NCBI GenBank assembly: GCA_005883115.1
Contig: VAZQ01000352.1
Location: 1-15,080 of the forward strand
Source of the DNA: Alphaproteobacteria bacterium
GTDB taxonomy: Bacteria > Pseudomonadota > Alphaproteobacteria > Rhizobiales > Xanthobacteraceae
DNA: 15,080 nt
Reading direction: 5' to 3'
Position numbers and translations under genes: made by a program. Below are positions 13,976 through 15,080 of this stretch, one piece after another. The notes beneath the pieces were generated by a model. The model had not been told where the DNA came from. It ran no database searches and was given only the letters and a program-made list of their open reading frames with translations. Numbering within the stretch: position 1 is the stretch's first letter; every line of letters starts with the position of its first letter.

Positions 13976-15080
13976 TTGACCCTGCGCGTGGTGAACTCCA
14001 TCAACGAGGTGGCCGCGGAGGCCTGGGACGGCTGCGCCAATCCCGCGCTAGCGGAGCGTGGAAACGGCCCGGTATTGGCGCCCTGCGCGCCCGCAGCCAA
14101 GGCTGAAAGATCAGTCTTAGGAGATCGGTACAACCCGTTTATTTCCCACGATTTCCTGTCCGCGCTCGAGCTGTCGCAATCGGTCCGCGCGCGCACCGGA
14201 TGGCAGCCGCTGCACCTTCTTGCCGAAGATGCGCAGCGCGGCCTGTTCGGCGCCGTCCCCTGCTACGTGAAATCCCATTCGCGCGGCGAATACGTTTTCG
14301 ATCATGGCTGGGCGGAGGCCTATGAGCGCGCCGGAGGCAGCTATTATCCGAAGCTCCAGGTGGCCGTGCCGTTCACGCCGGCAACAGGCCGCAGGCTGCT
14401 CGCGCGACCGGGCCCGCAAGCCGATGCCGTGCGCGCGCATCTCGCCGATGCGCTTGCGGACGTGTGTCGGCGTTCCGGCGGCTCCTCGGTCCACGTCACC
14501 TTCCCGACCGAAGCGGAATGGGAACTCCTCGGCGCACGCGGCTACCTCAAGCGTACGCACCAGCAGTTCCACTGGGAGAACGCCGGTTACACGAGCTTCG
14601 AGGCGTTTCTTGCGTCGCTCGCCTCCCGCAAGCGAAAGACCATCCGTCGCGAGCGGGCGGACGCGCTGCCGGCGGGGATCAGTGTGCATTGGCTGACCGG
14701 CACCGATCTCACCGAAAGCGTGTGGGACGCCTTCTTCCAGTTCTACATGGAAACCGGCTCGCGCAAATGGGGCCGGCCGTATCTGACGCGTGAATTCTAT
14801 TCGCTGGTGGGCGAGAAGATGCGCGATCGTATCCTGTTGGTGATGGCCAAGCGCAACCGGCGCTGGATCGCCGGGGCCATCAACTTCATCGGCTCCGACA
14901 CCTTGTTTGGCCGCCACTGGGGCGCCGTCGAGCACCATCCGTTCCTGCACTTCGAGCTTTGCTATTACCAAGCGATCCAGTACGCCATCGAGCACAAGCT
15001 CGCCCGCGTCGAAGCAGGCGCCCAAGGCGAGCACAAGATTGCGCGCGGCTACATGCCGACGACAACATACTCCGCGCACT
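13967..15080 (+). CDS. FemAB-like GNAT-fold protein (PF04339), 3' end cut by window
   Basis: The frame runs from ATG 13967 to the window end without a stop: 371 residues, probably lacking the last few tens. It matches the PF04339 (DUF482) family, large proteins with a FemAB/GNAT acyltransferase fold whose substrate is not established. Signature stretches are YNPFISHDFLSALE (55-68), HSRGEYVFDHGWAEAYERAG (103-122), YYPKLQVAVPFTPATG, then RKRKTIRRER, FYMETGSRKWGRPYL and EAGAQGEHKIARGYMP near the end. Between the N-terminus and YNPFISH there is a variable alanine-rich linker, which also varies in relatives. A large minus-strand frame over this gene is a shadow. The start codon lies inside a 15-bp direct repeat and overlaps a short upstream frame. 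It probably ends the operon starting at the RidA-family gene. Confidence 0.9.
   Translation, partial: MIELTLRVVNSINEVAAEAWDGCANPALAERGNGPVLAPCAPAAKAERSVLGDRYNPFISHDFLSALELSQSVRARTGWQPLHLLAEDAQRGLFGAVPCYVKSHSRGEYVFDHGWAEAYERAGGSYYPKLQVAVPFTPATGRRLLARPGPQADAVRAHLADALADVCRRSGGSSVHVTFPTEAEWELLGARGYLKRTHQQFHWENAGYTSFEAFLASLASRKRKTIRRERADALPAGISVHWLTGTDLTESVWDAFFQFYMETGSRKWGRPYLTREFYSLVGEKMRDRILLVMAKRNRRWIAGAINFIGSDTLFGRHWGAVEHHPFLHFELCYYQAIQYAIEHKLARVEAGAQGEHKIARGYMPTTTYSAH

Noticed and set aside
14117..15079. A 320-residue minus-strand open frame at the window end
   Set aside because: It is opposite a well-conserved FemAB-like gene in the plus frame and has no family features.
1..15080. CRISPR arrays, tRNA genes, transposases or phage genes
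   Set aside because: I saw no regularly spaced repeats, tRNA-like cloverleaf or recognisable mobile-element protein anywhere in the window.

Overview
The window is GC-rich chromosomal DNA from an alphaproteobacterium, most likely of the order Hyphomicrobiales (Rhizobiales). The evidence is the gene content: DivK, a DUF3572 protein beside a zinc-finger DinB, an EipB (DUF1849) periplasmic protein, and an EipB-RidA-glycerophosphodiesterase-FemAB-like run. Strong codon bias towards G or C in the third position holds across all the genes. No plasmid, phage or transposase gene is visible. The window looks like core chromosome, broken up by a few small repeats.

Layout. Bases 1-251 are the leader of topA, with perhaps a few codons of an unidentified gene at the very edge. 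topA (DNA topoisomerase I, 252-2921) is followed by a 235-bp gap holding two mutually exclusive hairpins. Then come rnr (RNase R, 3157-5433, GTG start) and a Nudix hydrolase that overlaps it by ATGA (5430-6194). rpmG (ribosomal protein L33, 6344-6511) is a separate 55-codon gene with its own promoter and terminator. The next 490 bp (6512-7001) has no convincing gene. It holds a consensus DnaA box and a roughly 100-bp palindromic repeat, and lies where pleD is often found beside divK in relatives. On the minus strand are divK (7002-7373) and an unrecognised four-helix membrane protein (7584-8030). Each has a perfect 18- or 19-bp tandem duplication just upstream of its start codon.

On the plus strand follow a DUF3572 protein (8194-8508) and dinB (8555-9814, TTG start, DNA polymerase IV with an extra N-terminal zinc finger). 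Next are an orphan ABC-type periplasmic binding protein (9895-10881) and a two-repeat SPW membrane protein (11019-11378). A strong 13-bp inverted repeat (11397-11424) separates this group from eipB on the minus strand (11462-12310). Divergent from eipB run a RidA-family protein (12631-13098), a cytoplasmic glycerophosphodiester phosphodiesterase (13113-13847) and a FemAB-like/GNAT protein (13967 to the window end, truncated). The last gene is preceded by a 30-codon reading frame that overlaps its start and repeats its start region.

How the genes fit together. The left half is nucleic-acid housekeeping (supercoiling, RNA decay, translation). The middle is cell-cycle signalling and error-prone DNA synthesis. 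The right end concerns the envelope and small metabolites. I found no clear new defence or mobile system. The most unusual signals are non-coding: the tandem duplications, the alternating hairpins, the DnaA box in the divK-rpmG gap, a possible self-masking ribosome binding site before the SPW gene, and the duplicated start region before the last gene.
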